Shown here in pieces: positions 9,615-17,374 of a DNA stretch of 64,000 nucleotides. Position 1 is the first letter of the stretch; each line of letters begins with the position of its first letter. The translations under genes were made by a program, and so were the position numbers. The notes under the pieces are model-generated. The model did not search any database, was not told where the DNA came from, and saw only the letters and a list, made by a program, of their open reading frames with translations. This stretch comes from Actinomadura macrotermitis (GTDB lineage Bacteria; Actinomycetota; Actinomycetes; Streptosporangiales; Streptosporangiaceae). The stretch lies in NCBI RefSeq assembly GCF_009604375.1, contig NZ_WEGH01000003.1, positions 1,426,001-1,490,000 of the forward strand. Direction: 5' to 3'.

Positions 9615-9720
9615 CGACGAACGGATCGCCAATATACCCACCACCCTGCGCGGACGCCGCGCGCACAGCATCAGAGAATGTCCGCTGAGCCCGGAGAAGA
9701 ACCCCGCCCCCGGAGGCGCC

Positions 9721-10227
9721 ATGACACCGCTGATCATCGAACTGGAACCCCTGCAAGGCGCAGGCCCGATCCCCCTGGGCGCCCCGTTCGAGGAGGCCGG
9801 CCGCGCCCTGGCGGCCTGGGGCACCCCGCAGCCCTACGCCCCCTACCCCGGCGCCGAACCACTGGACTGGCGGCTGGCCGACTCGGCCGTCGGCGCCCAC
9901 GTCCACTGCGGCTCGAAGGGCACGGTGCAGACCATCGAGCTCTACCGCCACCCCGAAACCACCCCGCAGGCCCAGGTCCTCCTGCTGGGCCTGGACGTAT
10001 TCGCCACCCCCGCCGAACAGGTGATCGCCCACCTGCGGGCCCACCACGACGTCGTGGACGAGCACGACGGCCACGACCTGGCCGTGCCGTCCCTCTCCAT
10101 CGGCATGTCCCGCCCCATGGTCCCCGACCCGGACGAGGACGACGAGGAGACCATCGCCCGCTACACCACCTTCACCACCGTCCTGCTCGCCGGCCCCGGC
10201 TACTACGACCCGCCCCCAAGGCGGTGA
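9721..10227 (+). CDS. hypothetical protein, 168 aa
   Basis: A 168-residue acidic protein that I do not recognise. The ATG follows GGAGG by four bases and codon use is typical of the replicon, so it is probably a real gene. It has no signal peptide or membrane segment. The N-terminal LQGAGPIPLGAPFEEAGRAL resembles small cytosolic actinobacterial proteins of unknown function, and the C-terminus is rich in Asp/Glu (PDPDEDDEE) before YTTFTTVLLAGPGYYDP. It lies between oxyR (divergent) and the RiPP cluster, 336 bases before the precursor gene, so membership of that cluster is possible but unsupported. Confidence 0.65.
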   Translation: MTPLIIELEPLQGAGPIPLGAPFEEAGRALAAWGTPQPYAPYPGAEPLDWRLADSAVGAHVHCGSKGTVQTIELYRHPETTPQAQVLLLGLDVFATPAEQVIAHLRAHHDVVDEHDGHDLAVPSLSIGMSRPMVPDPDEDDEETIARYTTFTTVLLAGPGYYDPPPRR

Positions 10228-10563
10228 AGGAACAAGCCGCCACCCGCGAGGCCGCTGCTCCTGGGCATGCCGAGCGGTGGTCCGCAACGAACGGCGGGGA
10301 GCCGAGACCAAGGGCGGCGTTCCTCCGCGTCCTCTTCCGAGCTGGTCCCGCCCGTTCTGCGGACGCCGGCGGAGACGGATCGGTTCGGTCTTCGGCGTCA
10401 CGAAAGGAAACCGGGACGCGCGTCCCGGGAAGGGCGGGATCGACGCCATTCTGAGTCCCGTTTCGGCAAGGACCAGCGTCCCTTCTGCCTGTCTGCCGGG
10501 TCGGCGAATCTTTCTTTCGTAGGCGAACGGAGAAGCCGGTCGCCACGGGGAAAGGAAAAGCCG
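10228..10563. other. 336-base non-coding stretch before the graspetide precursor
   Basis: No convincing gene is seen. Base composition is lower in GC than the neighbours (for example around 10490-10530), and short plus-strand frames lack a ribosome site or typical third-position GC. It presumably carries the promoter and leader of the precursor gene. No strong hairpin was found. Confidence 0.5.
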
Positions 10564-10773
10564 ATGACGGTGGACACCACGGTGCGGCCCGCGATCTACG
10601 TGGGGCAGGAGCGGATGGCGCTGACGCCGGCGCCGAAGCTGGCCGCGTGGGAGCGGGAGCTGATCGGGCGGCTCGAGATCGAGTGGGACCTGCACACCAT
10701 CGAGTCGATGCACCCGAACGAGACGATCAGCGGCTCCGGCGACGGCTGGGACGACTGCGACTACGCCCGCTGA
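10564..10773 (+). CDS. putative ATP-grasp-modified RiPP (graspetide) precursor
   Basis: A 69-aa peptide encoded just upstream of an MvdD/TgmB-like ATP-grasp ligase. The leader (about 1-45) contains an amphipathic segment, LAAWERELIGRLEIEWDL. The C-terminal part, IESMHPNETISGSGDGWDDC followed by DYAR, has the composition of a graspetide core: hydroxyl donors Ser48, Thr54, Ser56 and Ser58, and carboxyl acceptors Glu53, Asp60, Asp63, Asp64 and Asp66. Graspetides are macrocyclised through ester or amide links between such side chains. Cys65 in the core is unusual. The ATG has AAAGGAAAAG upstream. No protease is encoded nearby, so leader removal is unexplained. The function of the final product is unknown. 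Confidence 0.75.
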   Translation: MTVDTTVRPAIYVGQERMALTPAPKLAAWERELIGRLEIEWDLHTIESMHPNETISGSGDGWDDCDYAR

Positions 10774-10812
10774 CCTGGTCGCCCGTAACTGAGTAGAAGG
10801 AGGGTCGCGCTC

Positions 10813-11775
10813 ATGCGTCGCCACGAAAGTCCCGCCCGGATCGCCGTCGTCACGCATGAGCGCGACCTGCACGCCTATGCGGTGAAAGCGGAGCTGGAAC
10901 GCCGCCACCCGGCACAGGTGCACATTTTCGAATGCGACCATTTCAGCCGTGCGCCCGGCTTGAGCTGGTCGCCGGCGGAAAAGGACGTGTCGGTTTTCCC
11001 GGCCGCCGACGGAACGGCGGTGAATCTGCGGGAACTCGACGCGATCTGGTTCCGGCGGCTCCGCAACCAGCGCACGTCCGCCAATCCCGAGGTCACCGAC
11101 CCGGTCCACCGGGAACTCATCTCCACCGACACCAGCGCCGCCGCGCTCGGCATGCTCACCACCGAGTTCCACGGCCGCTGGGTCGACCACCCCGACACCT
11201 GCTGGACGGCGCAGAACAAGGTCGTCCAGCTCCGCGCGGCGCACGAGATCGGGCTCCGCCTCCCGGCGACGCTGATCAGCCAGTCGCCCGAACGCATCCG
11301 CGCCTTCTGCGACGCGCATCCGAAGGCGATCGTGAAGGCGGTCGCGGGCGTCATGCAGGCCCCGGCGGCGACCGTCACGGTCGGCGCGGAACTGCTCGCC
11401 GACGACGCCGCCATGCGCGTCTGCCCGGCGATCTACCAGGAGTTCGTGCCGGGACGGCGGCACGTCCGGGCGCAGGTCTTCGGCGACCGGGTGCTGGCCG
11501 CGCTGCTGGAGTCCGAAGACCTGGACTGGCGCCCCAACCTCGACATCCCGGCCGTGCCGCACGAACTGCCGTCCGGGATCGAGGACGCGCTGCGCGCCGT
11601 CCTGCGCCGCCTCGGCCTCACGATGGGCATCTTCGACCTCAAGCTCACCGACGACGGCGAGTACGTCTGGCTGGAGGTCAACCCGCAGGGGCAGTGGCTG
11701 TTCGTCGAGGGCATGACCGGGCTGCCGCTGATCGACGCGTTCACCGACTTCCTGTACGGGCGGGCGGTGCGGTGA
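10813..11775 (+). CDS. ATP-grasp ribosomal peptide maturase (graspetide ligase)
   Basis: A 320-aa protein with an ATP-grasp fold of the MvdD/TgmB (SAV_5884-like) family. The N-terminal preATP-grasp part ends in DAIWFRRLRNQ (77-87), a hallmark of these macrocyclases. KAIVKAVAGV (171-180) is the first ATP-binding strand, YQEFVPGRRHVRAQ is the central segment, and DLKLTDDGEYVWLEVNPQGQ (275-294) supplies the Mg-binding Glu288/Asn290. It would phosphorylate acidic side chains of the precursor and let Ser/Thr hydroxyls attack to form macrolactones. It lies 39 bases after the precursor with AAGGAGG before its ATG, and its stop overlaps the ABC exporter start as GTGA, so all three are one transcription unit. 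Confidence 0.9.
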   Translation: MRRHESPARIAVVTHERDLHAYAVKAELERRHPAQVHIFECDHFSRAPGLSWSPAEKDVSVFPAADGTAVNLRELDAIWFRRLRNQRTSANPEVTDPVHRELISTDTSAAALGMLTTEFHGRWVDHPDTCWTAQNKVVQLRAAHEIGLRLPATLISQSPERIRAFCDAHPKAIVKAVAGVMQAPAATVTVGAELLADDAAMRVCPAIYQEFVPGRRHVRAQVFGDRVLAALLESEDLDWRPNLDIPAVPHELPSGIEDALRAVLRRLGLTMGIFDLKLTDDGEYVWLEVNPQGQWLFVEGMTGLPLIDAFTDFLYGRAVR

Positions 11776-13502
11776 ACCGCCGCGTCCTGGCGCTGTTCCG
11801 GCCCTACCGGGGCCGGATCGGCGTCATCACCTGCCTGATCCTGGTCGCGGCGCTGCTCGGCGCGGCGCTGCCGTTCCTGACCCGCGACCTGATCGACGAC
11901 GGGCTGTTCGCCCCCGGAGGCCCGCGCATCGGCCTCCTCTGCGGGCTGCTCGCGGTGATGATCGCGCTCGCCGCCGCCGCGGCCGGGCTCGGCGTCCTCC
12001 AGTCCTACCTGGCGAGCCGGATGGGCGAGGACGTCATGGAGCGCCTGCGCGGCGACCTGTACGCGCACCTGCAACGGCTGCCGTTCACGTTCTTCACCCG
12101 CACCCGGACGGGCGAGGTGCAGTCCCGCGTGATCGGCGACGTGGGAGAGGTCCAGTCGACCGTCAGCAGCACCGTCCCGACGATCCTCGCGAACGCCGTG
12201 ACGTGCCTGACGACGCTGGCGGCGCTGTTCGTCCTGTCATGGCGGCTGGCGCTGGTCACCGTGGCGCTGCTGCCGGTGACGGCGTGGCTGACGGCGAAGG
12301 TCGCCGTCCACCAGCGCCGCATGATCGGCGCGGTGCAGCGGTCGCGGGCGGAGATGAACGTCATCGCCGAGGAGACGCTGTCGGTGTCGGGCGTCCTGCT
12401 CGCCCGCGTCTTCGGCCGCGCCGACCACGGCGCGCGGCGGTTCCAGGGCGAGAGCCGCCGCCTGTCGGGCCTGCAACTGCGGGCGGCGATGTCGGCGCAG
12501 GCGCTGACGACGGCGCTCCAGGCACTGTTCCTGGTCATGCCGCTGGTCGTCTACGTCGCGGCCGGCTTCACCGGCGCGGTGACGGCGGGGACGCTGCTGG
12601 CGTTCACCTCGTTGCAGGCCCGGCTGTTCCTTCCGGCGGGCCAGCTCCTCCAGGTCGCCGTGCAGTACCGGGCGGCGATGGCGGTCTTCGAGCGGATCTT
12701 CGAGTACCTCGACCTGGCCCCGGCCGCGCCGGACCGGCCCGGCGCGCGGGCCGTCGGCAAGGCGGACGTGCGCGGCGAGATCCGGCTGGACGGCGTGACG
12801 TTCCGGCACGGCGACCGGGCCGTGCTGGACGACGTGTCGCTGACGATCCCGGCCGGGCGGTTCGCCGCGATCGTCGGCGGCAGCGGCTCGGGCAAGACGA
12901 CGCTGAGCCACCTGGTCCTGCGGCTGCACGACCCGGACTCCGGCCGCGTCCTGCTGGACGGCGCCGACCTGCGCGACCTGCGCCGCGCGTCGCTGGCCAC
13001 GCTGTTCGGCGTCGTCACCCAGGAACCCGTGCTCCTGCACGCCTCCATCGCCGACAACCTCCGCTACGCCGCGCCGGACGCCACCGACGCGGAACTGGAG
13101 GCCGCCTGCCGGGCGGCGCGCATCCACGACCGCGTCGCGGCGCTCCCGGACGGCTACGCCACGATCGTCGGCGAGCGCGGTTCGCGCCTGTCCGGCGGCG
13201 AGAAGCAGCGCCTGGCCATCGCCCGCGCCCTCCTCACCGACCCGCGCATCCTCGTCCTGGACGAGGCGACGTCGTCGCTCGACACCGAGAACGCCCACCA
13301 GGTCCAGGACGCCCTGGCCCCGCTCCTGCCCGGCCGCACGACGATCGCCATCACCCACCGGCTGGAGACGGTCCGCGACGCCGACGTCATCTTCGTCCTG
13401 GACGAGGGCCGCCTGGTCGAACAGGGCACCCACGACGACCTGGCCGCGCGCGGCGGCCGGTACGCGGCCCTGCTCGCCGACCACGCCCGCACCCCCGTCT
13501 AG
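11772..13502 (+). CDS. ABC exporter, fused permease-ATPase, RiPP cluster
   Basis: A 576-aa half-transporter. The first 300 residues form an ABC_membrane domain with six hydrophobic helices (e.g. VITCLILVAALLGAALPFL and the pair ALFVLSWRLALVTVALLPVT). The ATPase domain has Walker A GGSGSGKTT at about 369, signature LSGGEKQR at about 473 and Walker B ILVLDEATSSLD at about 492, followed by ITHRLET. There is no N-terminal C39 peptidase domain, so it is unlikely to cleave the leader itself. GTG at 11772 overlaps the ligase stop by four bases. Probable role: export of the mature graspetide, or self-protection. It should act as a homodimer. Confidence 0.9.
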   Translation: MNRRVLALFRPYRGRIGVITCLILVAALLGAALPFLTRDLIDDGLFAPGGPRIGLLCGLLAVMIALAAAAAGLGVLQSYLASRMGEDVMERLRGDLYAHLQRLPFTFFTRTRTGEVQSRVIGDVGEVQSTVSSTVPTILANAVTCLTTLAALFVLSWRLALVTVALLPVTAWLTAKVAVHQRRMIGAVQRSRAEMNVIAEETLSVSGVLLARVFGRADHGARRFQGESRRLSGLQLRAAMSAQALTTALQALFLVMPLVVYVAAGFTGAVTAGTLLAFTSLQARLFLPAGQLLQVAVQYRAAMAVFERIFEYLDLAPAAPDRPGARAVGKADVRGEIRLDGVTFRHGDRAVLDDVSLTIPAGRFAAIVGGSGSGKTTLSHLVLRLHDPDSGRVLLDGADLRDLRRASLATLFGVVTQEPVLLHASIADNLRYAAPDATDAELEAACRAARIHDRVAALPDGYATIVGERGSRLSGGEKQRLAIARALLTDPRILVLDEATSSLDTENAHQVQDALAPLLPGRTTIAITHRLETVRDADVIFVLDEGRLVEQGTHDDLAARGGRYAALLADHARTPV

Positions 13503-13533
13503 CCGGAACCGGCCGATCAGCCCGGGACGGCCG

Positions 13534-14130
13534 TCACACCACCGCGTACCCGTACTTGTCGGCGAGCGGGGCGAGGTCGGGCAGCCCGAACACCTCGCAC
13601 ATCCCCCTGAAGGCCGCCTCCTTCGCCTCTCCGAAGCGCCGGACGTTGCCGGCGTACGTGTCGGCGGAGACGAACGTGGGCGGATCGGTCTTGCTGTGGA
13701 ACTTGTCGGCGTACATCACCAGCTCCTCCTCACCCGACTCCGCCACGTAATCGGCCACCGGCAGCGGAAGCCCCTGCTCCCGCACGTCCTCCCGCGTGAT
13801 GCCCACCCCCGTATGGCAGGAGCAGAACCGGCAGAGGATCTCGGGGAACCCCTCCGCCTGCAACACCTCGTAACCGAGCACCCCGTGCCGGATGTAGCTC
13901 GCGTGGTCGAGCCCGCCCGCGGAGTCGTACAGCCGGTAGACGCCGATGTCGTGCAACAGGCACCCGGCCCGCACCAGCTCGGCGTCCAGGCTCAGCGCGC
14001 CCTGCTCCAGGAGCTGCTCTGCGACTTTCCACACGATTTCGCAGTGGGTGTGGACGATGTCGAACGCGTCGGGGGTGGGGGCGTACTTGAGGTGCAACGC
14101 ACGGATCTGCTCATCAGTAGGGATCTGCAC
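13534..14130 (-). CDS. HD-domain metal-dependent phosphohydrolase
   Basis: A 198-aa protein with an HD domain: THCEIVWKVAEQLL around residues 28-41 supplies the first His, AGCLLHDIGVYRL (about 55-67) supplies the HD pair, and HASYIRHGVLG and CSCHTGVG supply further His residues. Such proteins hydrolyse nucleotides or small phosphoesters; the substrate here is unknown. GTG at 14130 is the start. It faces the ABC exporter, converging with a 31-base gap, so it is transcribed separately from the RiPP genes. A similar uncharacterised HD family is common in actinomycetes, so it may be an original resident rather than part of the accessory cluster. Confidence 0.8.
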   Translation of the reverse strand: MQIPTDEQIRALHLKYAPTPDAFDIVHTHCEIVWKVAEQLLEQGALSLDAELVRAGCLLHDIGVYRLYDSAGGLDHASYIRHGVLGYEVLQAEGFPEILCRFCSCHTGVGITREDVREQGLPLPVADYVAESGEEELVMYADKFHSKTDPPTFVSADTYAGNVRRFGEAKEAAFRGMCEVFGLPDLAPLADKYGYAVV

Positions 14131-14305
14131 GCCCGGAGTGTAGAGCGCACCCGGAGGCGCTTCCAGCCCGCATCGGCCAACCGATCATGGCCAAGGTCAA
14201 TGCCGCATTTGCCCTAAAAGCAGGTTTCGGGTTATTAAATCGAAGGCGCACAGCGTTCCGGATTCCGCCGAACAAGGACACCGCTCGCGCAGTACTTTGA
14301 TTCCC

Positions 14306-15868
14306 ATGCCCCCCGATAGCGCAATCCTCAATACCTCCCAAACGAATCGAACTCCTGCCGGCCTGGTTCCCGTCGGGGCTTATGTGCGCCTGTCGGAGGA
14401 CAAGGCGCTCAAGGCCAACGCCGCCTCGTGGCGACGCGAAGGCGACCAGGTGGCCGTTCAACTGGAAGAGATCGGCGGCTTCGCCGCCGCGCAGGGCTGG
14501 TACGTCGCCAAGGTCTACAACGACAACAACACCCCGGCGTCCGATCCCCTGCTCGTCCGCGCGGGCTTCGAGGAGATGCTCCGAGATCTCGAGGCCGGCG
14601 TCATCCGGGGCATCTGCTTCTACCATTCCGACCGCATCGCGCGTCTCGAGTACGACGCGGCCCGGATCAACCGCCTCTACGCGATCGACCCCGGCCTGGC
14701 CGGCAGGGCGGTGACCGGCGGGACCGACCTGCCCACGCAGGAAGGCCGCTCCCTGTTCATGATGCAGGCCACCATGGGCGGCATGGAGGTCCACCGGAAC
14801 AAGGTCCGCGCCTCCGCCGCCAACAAGCGCCTCGCCAGGGCGGGCGTCATGCGCGGCGCCCCGCGCCCCTTCGGCTGGGACGAGGACCGGCTGCACCTCC
14901 ATCCCGAGGAGGCCGAAATCCTCGCCGCCGCGATCCGCGCCGTTCCCGGCGGAAAGAAGGTCGGCGCCGTCCGCAAGGAATGGATCGCCGAGGGCTACGC
15001 GCCCAAGCGGAACAAGAACAGCGCGTCCAGGCACAGCCTTTCGCACTCCACCGTTGAAGCCCGGCTGGTGAACCCGCGCAACTGCGGTTATGTCACCCAC
15101 CTGCCGCAGGCGGACCGGCAGGCCGGCGGGCAGCCATGGATGCCCGATCGCATCGTCTACATGGACGGCAAGCCGGTCATGGGGCCATGGGAGCCGATCG
15201 TGACGCCCGCCGAGTGGGCGGCCTGCGTGGAGGTGATCAAGGAGCGTAAGGCGGGGCACAAGGCCGCGCTGAGCAGGCCGCACGAGACCGCGGTGAAGTA
15301 CCTGCTGTCCGGTATCGCCCGGTGCGGGAAGTGCCTCTTCCCGCTGACCGCGAACCAGTACCCCAAGCGGTCCCCCTCCTACGAGCGCTACGGCTACCGC
15401 TACGCCTGCCTGAGCAACCTCGGTGGCTGCGGCGGCGTCACCCGGGTCGGCCCGCCCATCGAAGAACTCGTGGTCGATGCCTTCCTCGGCGAGGTCCGCC
15501 GTTCGCTCGGCGCGACGGTCAAGGCCGACGCGGTCCACGTCGAGCGCCTGGCCGAGGTCGAGCGGGAGATCGCCGAGGTCAACCGGCGGCGCCTGGCCAA
15601 GCGCATCACCCTCACCCTGGCGCTCGATCTAATGGAGGAACTGGAGACGGAACGGGCAGAACTGATGGACAGGTGCGTGCCGCCGAAGGTGCAGCGCAGG
15701 ACCGGCCACCCGGCTCTGCTCAAAGAGTGGGAGGGTTACTCGGCCGGCGAACGCAAGCACCACCTCAGGCAGGACGTCCGCGCCGTGGTCGTCCATCCTC
15801 AGGGCCGCGGGCGCCGGCCGTTCGACCCGGGCCTGATCGAAATCGAGTGGACGGCACGGGAACGATGA
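14306..15868 (+). CDS. large serine recombinase (site-specific integrase)
   Basis: A 520-aa protein. The N-terminal resolvase catalytic domain has the nucleophile Ser30 in AYVRLSEDK and YHSDRIARLEYDAAR, the counterpart of SDRLSR. The Recombinase domain follows (GAPRPFGWDEDRLHLHPEEA). A zinc ribbon starts at Cys340 (CGKC...CLSNLGGCGG), then a coiled-coil region around 420-460 (HVERLAEVEREIAEVNRRR). This is the architecture of phage and ICE serine integrases, and all parts look intact. ATG at 14306 is preferred over an in-frame TTG nine bases upstream. No excisionase, replication or transfer gene lies beside it, so it is an orphan at the edge of the accessory block between oxyR and ahpC. Confidence 0.9.
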   Translation: MPPDSAILNTSQTNRTPAGLVPVGAYVRLSEDKALKANAASWRREGDQVAVQLEEIGGFAAAQGWYVAKVYNDNNTPASDPLLVRAGFEEMLRDLEAGVIRGICFYHSDRIARLEYDAARINRLYAIDPGLAGRAVTGGTDLPTQEGRSLFMMQATMGGMEVHRNKVRASAANKRLARAGVMRGAPRPFGWDEDRLHLHPEEAEILAAAIRAVPGGKKVGAVRKEWIAEGYAPKRNKNSASRHSLSHSTVEARLVNPRNCGYVTHLPQADRQAGGQPWMPDRIVYMDGKPVMGPWEPIVTPAEWAACVEVIKERKAGHKAALSRPHETAVKYLLSGIARCGKCLFPLTANQYPKRSPSYERYGYRYACLSNLGGCGGVTRVGPPIEELVVDAFLGEVRRSLGATVKADAVHVERLAEVEREIAEVNRRRLAKRITLTLALDLMEELETERAELMDRCVPPKVQRRTGHPALLKEWEGYSAGERKHHLRQDVRAVVVHPQGRGRRPFDPGLIEIEWTARER

Positions 15869-16157
15869 ATGGCGCATTTCTGACTTGAACTCGTTTTCAC
15901 GCTCTTTTGTCGGGACGGTGCGGCCGCGGTGTGACTTTCGTCATGCGGCCGGCGCCCTGGGGGCCGGAAGGCCCTGCCGCAAGGGCTGATAGGCATCACC
16001 TATCAGACTCATGTGGATAGTTGATTTCTCTTTTCAATGCGGGTGCGGCACTCTGAGTCACGGAGGCCGCAGCAGGCGCTTCGCGCCGCCGCGGCGCCTC
16101 CCACCTCACCTGCCCCGTCCGCCGGGGCGACAGACTCGCAAACCAAAGGAGCCGTGC
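15869..16157. promoter_or_regulatory. ahpC upstream region
   Basis: This is a non-coding stretch between the recombinase and ahpC. It holds a possible weak hairpin (GGGCC GGAA GGCCC near 15960-15974) after the recombinase, the OxyR box at 15986-16006, and about 150 bases of leader before the ahpC GTG. Nothing else is recognised. Confidence 0.5.
15986..16006. promoter_or_regulatory. OxyR box of ahpCD
   Basis: A perfect 21-bp inverted repeat with arms CTGATAGG and CCTATCAG around a 5-base centre. It contains ATAG-N7-CTAT, the OxyR half-site. A partial second site (ATAG-N7-CTCT) starts at 16017. It lies 150 bases before ahpC and matches the box at the oxyR start. Confidence 0.75.
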
Positions 16158-16709
16158 GTGCTTACTGTCGGTGACCAGTTCCCCGAGTTCGAGCTCACCG
16201 CCTGCGTCTCGCTGGACCCGGACAACGCGTTCGAGACGATCAACCACAAGTCCTACGAAGGCTGGAAAGTCGTCTTTTTCTGGCCCAAGGACTTCACGTT
16301 CATCTGTCCGACCGAGATCGCCGAGTTCGGCCGGCTCAACGAGGAGTTCGCCGACCGCGACGCCCAGGTGCTCGGCGCCTCCGTCGACAACGAGTTCGTC
16401 CACTTCGCGTGGCGCAAGGACCACCCGGACCTGCGCGAGCTGCCCTTCCCGATGCTGTCGGACCTCAAGCGCGAGCTGTCCTCCGCGCTCGGCATCCTGA
16501 CCGAGGACGGCGTCGCCCAGCGCGCCACCTTCATCGTGGACCCGAACAACGAGATCCAGTTCTCCATGGTGACCGCCGGTTCCGTCGGCCGGAACGTCAA
16601 GGAGGTCCTGCGGGTCCTGGACGCGCTGCAGTCCGACGAGCTGTGCCCCTGCAACTGGAACAAGGGCGAGTCGACCCTGGACGCCACCAAGCTGATGGCC
16701 GGCGCCTGA
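16158..16709 (+). CDS. ahpC: alkyl hydroperoxide reductase, peroxiredoxin AhpC
   Basis: A 183-aa typical 2-Cys peroxiredoxin that reduces hydrogen peroxide, alkyl peroxides and peroxynitrite in the cytosol. The peroxidatic cysteine is Cys50 in DFTFICPTE, and cysteines of the C-terminal CPC (163 and 165) serve in resolution, as in the mycobacterial enzyme. The start is GTG at 16158, with AAAGGAG seven bases upstream; an in-frame ATG at 16011 would add 49 unlikely residues. ahpD follows after 76 bases and should be co-transcribed. Regulation by OxyR through the box at 15986-16006 is inferred. Confidence 0.97.
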   Translation: MLTVGDQFPEFELTACVSLDPDNAFETINHKSYEGWKVVFFWPKDFTFICPTEIAEFGRLNEEFADRDAQVLGASVDNEFVHFAWRKDHPDLRELPFPMLSDLKRELSSALGILTEDGVAQRATFIVDPNNEIQFSMVTAGSVGRNVKEVLRVLDALQSDELCPCNWNKGESTLDATKLMAGA

Positions 16710-16785
16710 TCCGGGCTCGCACCACGGCAACTCCGACGGCCGGCCGCGACGCCGCGGCCGGCCGTTCGCACGAAAGGACCACAGC

Positions 16786-17328
16786 ATGAGCGTTGACGCG
16801 CTGAAGTCGTCCCTCCCGGACTACGCCAAGGACACCAAGCTGAACCTCGGCTCGGTGACCTCCACCTCGCAGCTCACCGAGCAGCAGCTGTGGGGCACCG
16901 TGCTGGCCACCGCGCTGGCCAGCCGGAACCCGGTGGTCATCCGGGAGCTGGCCGAGGAGGCGGGCGACTACCTGTCGGCCGAGGCGTTCGCCGCGGCCAA
17001 GGGCGCCGCCTCGATCATGGCCATGAACAACGTCTACTACCGCTCCACGCACCTGCTGAGCGACGAGACGTACGGGACCCTGCGCGCCGGGCTGCGGATG
17101 AACATCATCGGCAAGCCGGGTGTGGACAAGGTCGACTTCGAGCTGTGGTGCCTGGCGGTGTCGGCCATCAACGGCTGCGGCATGTGCCTGGACTCGCACG
17201 AGAAGGTGCTGCGCGAGGCGGGCATGCCGCGCGAGCAGATCCAGGAGGCCATCAAGATCGCCTCTGTGGTGCACGCGGTCGCCCTCACGCTGGAGGGCGA
17301 GGCGGCGCTGGCTCCGGCCACCGTCTGA
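16786..17328 (+). CDS. ahpD: alkyl hydroperoxidase AhpD
   Basis: A 180-aa CMD/AhpD-family thiol protein that reduces oxidised AhpC, taking electrons from lipoylated dihydrolipoamide succinyltransferase and Lpd in mycobacteria. The active-site motif ING-CGMCLDSHE gives Cys131 and Cys134 with His138, and an upstream Glu in VDFELWCL is in place. The length matches the family. The start ATG follows GAAAGGACC. It forms an operon with ahpC. A strong hairpin just after the stop also serves the convergent lacI-type gene. Confidence 0.97.
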   Translation: MSVDALKSSLPDYAKDTKLNLGSVTSTSQLTEQQLWGTVLATALASRNPVVIRELAEEAGDYLSAEAFAAAKGAASIMAMNNVYYRSTHLLSDETYGTLRAGLRMNIIGKPGVDKVDFELWCLAVSAINGCGMCLDSHEKVLREAGMPREQIQEAIKIASVVHAVALTLEGEAALAPATV

Positions 17329-17343
17329 CGCACGGACGCTGCA

Positions 17344-17374
17344 GGCCCGGTCGCTCATGTGGAGCGGCCGGGCC
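17344..17374. terminator. bidirectional terminator between ahpD and the LacI gene
   Basis: The stem pairs GGCCCGGTCGCTC with GAGCGGCCGGGCC, 12 Watson-Crick pairs plus one wobble, followed by TTGTGCTTT on the plus strand. It overlaps the last codons of the convergent LacI-type gene. Confidence 0.7.

Noticed and set aside
10267..10563. Long upstream extension of the graspetide precursor in the same frame
   Set aside because: The added 99 residues are Arg/Ser-rich, have no ribosome site, and differ from the size of graspetide precursors; ATG 10564 with its own site is better.
14175..14273. Short inverted repeats upstream of the serine recombinase as attachment sites
   Set aside because: GGCCA/TGGCC and GTTC/GAAC arms are too short, and no matching sequence was found on the far side of the accessory block.
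16017..16031. Second full OxyR half-site after the ahpC box
   Set aside because: ATAG-N7-CTCT is only a partial match and the 28-base phase differs from the usual spacing of tandem OxyR sites.
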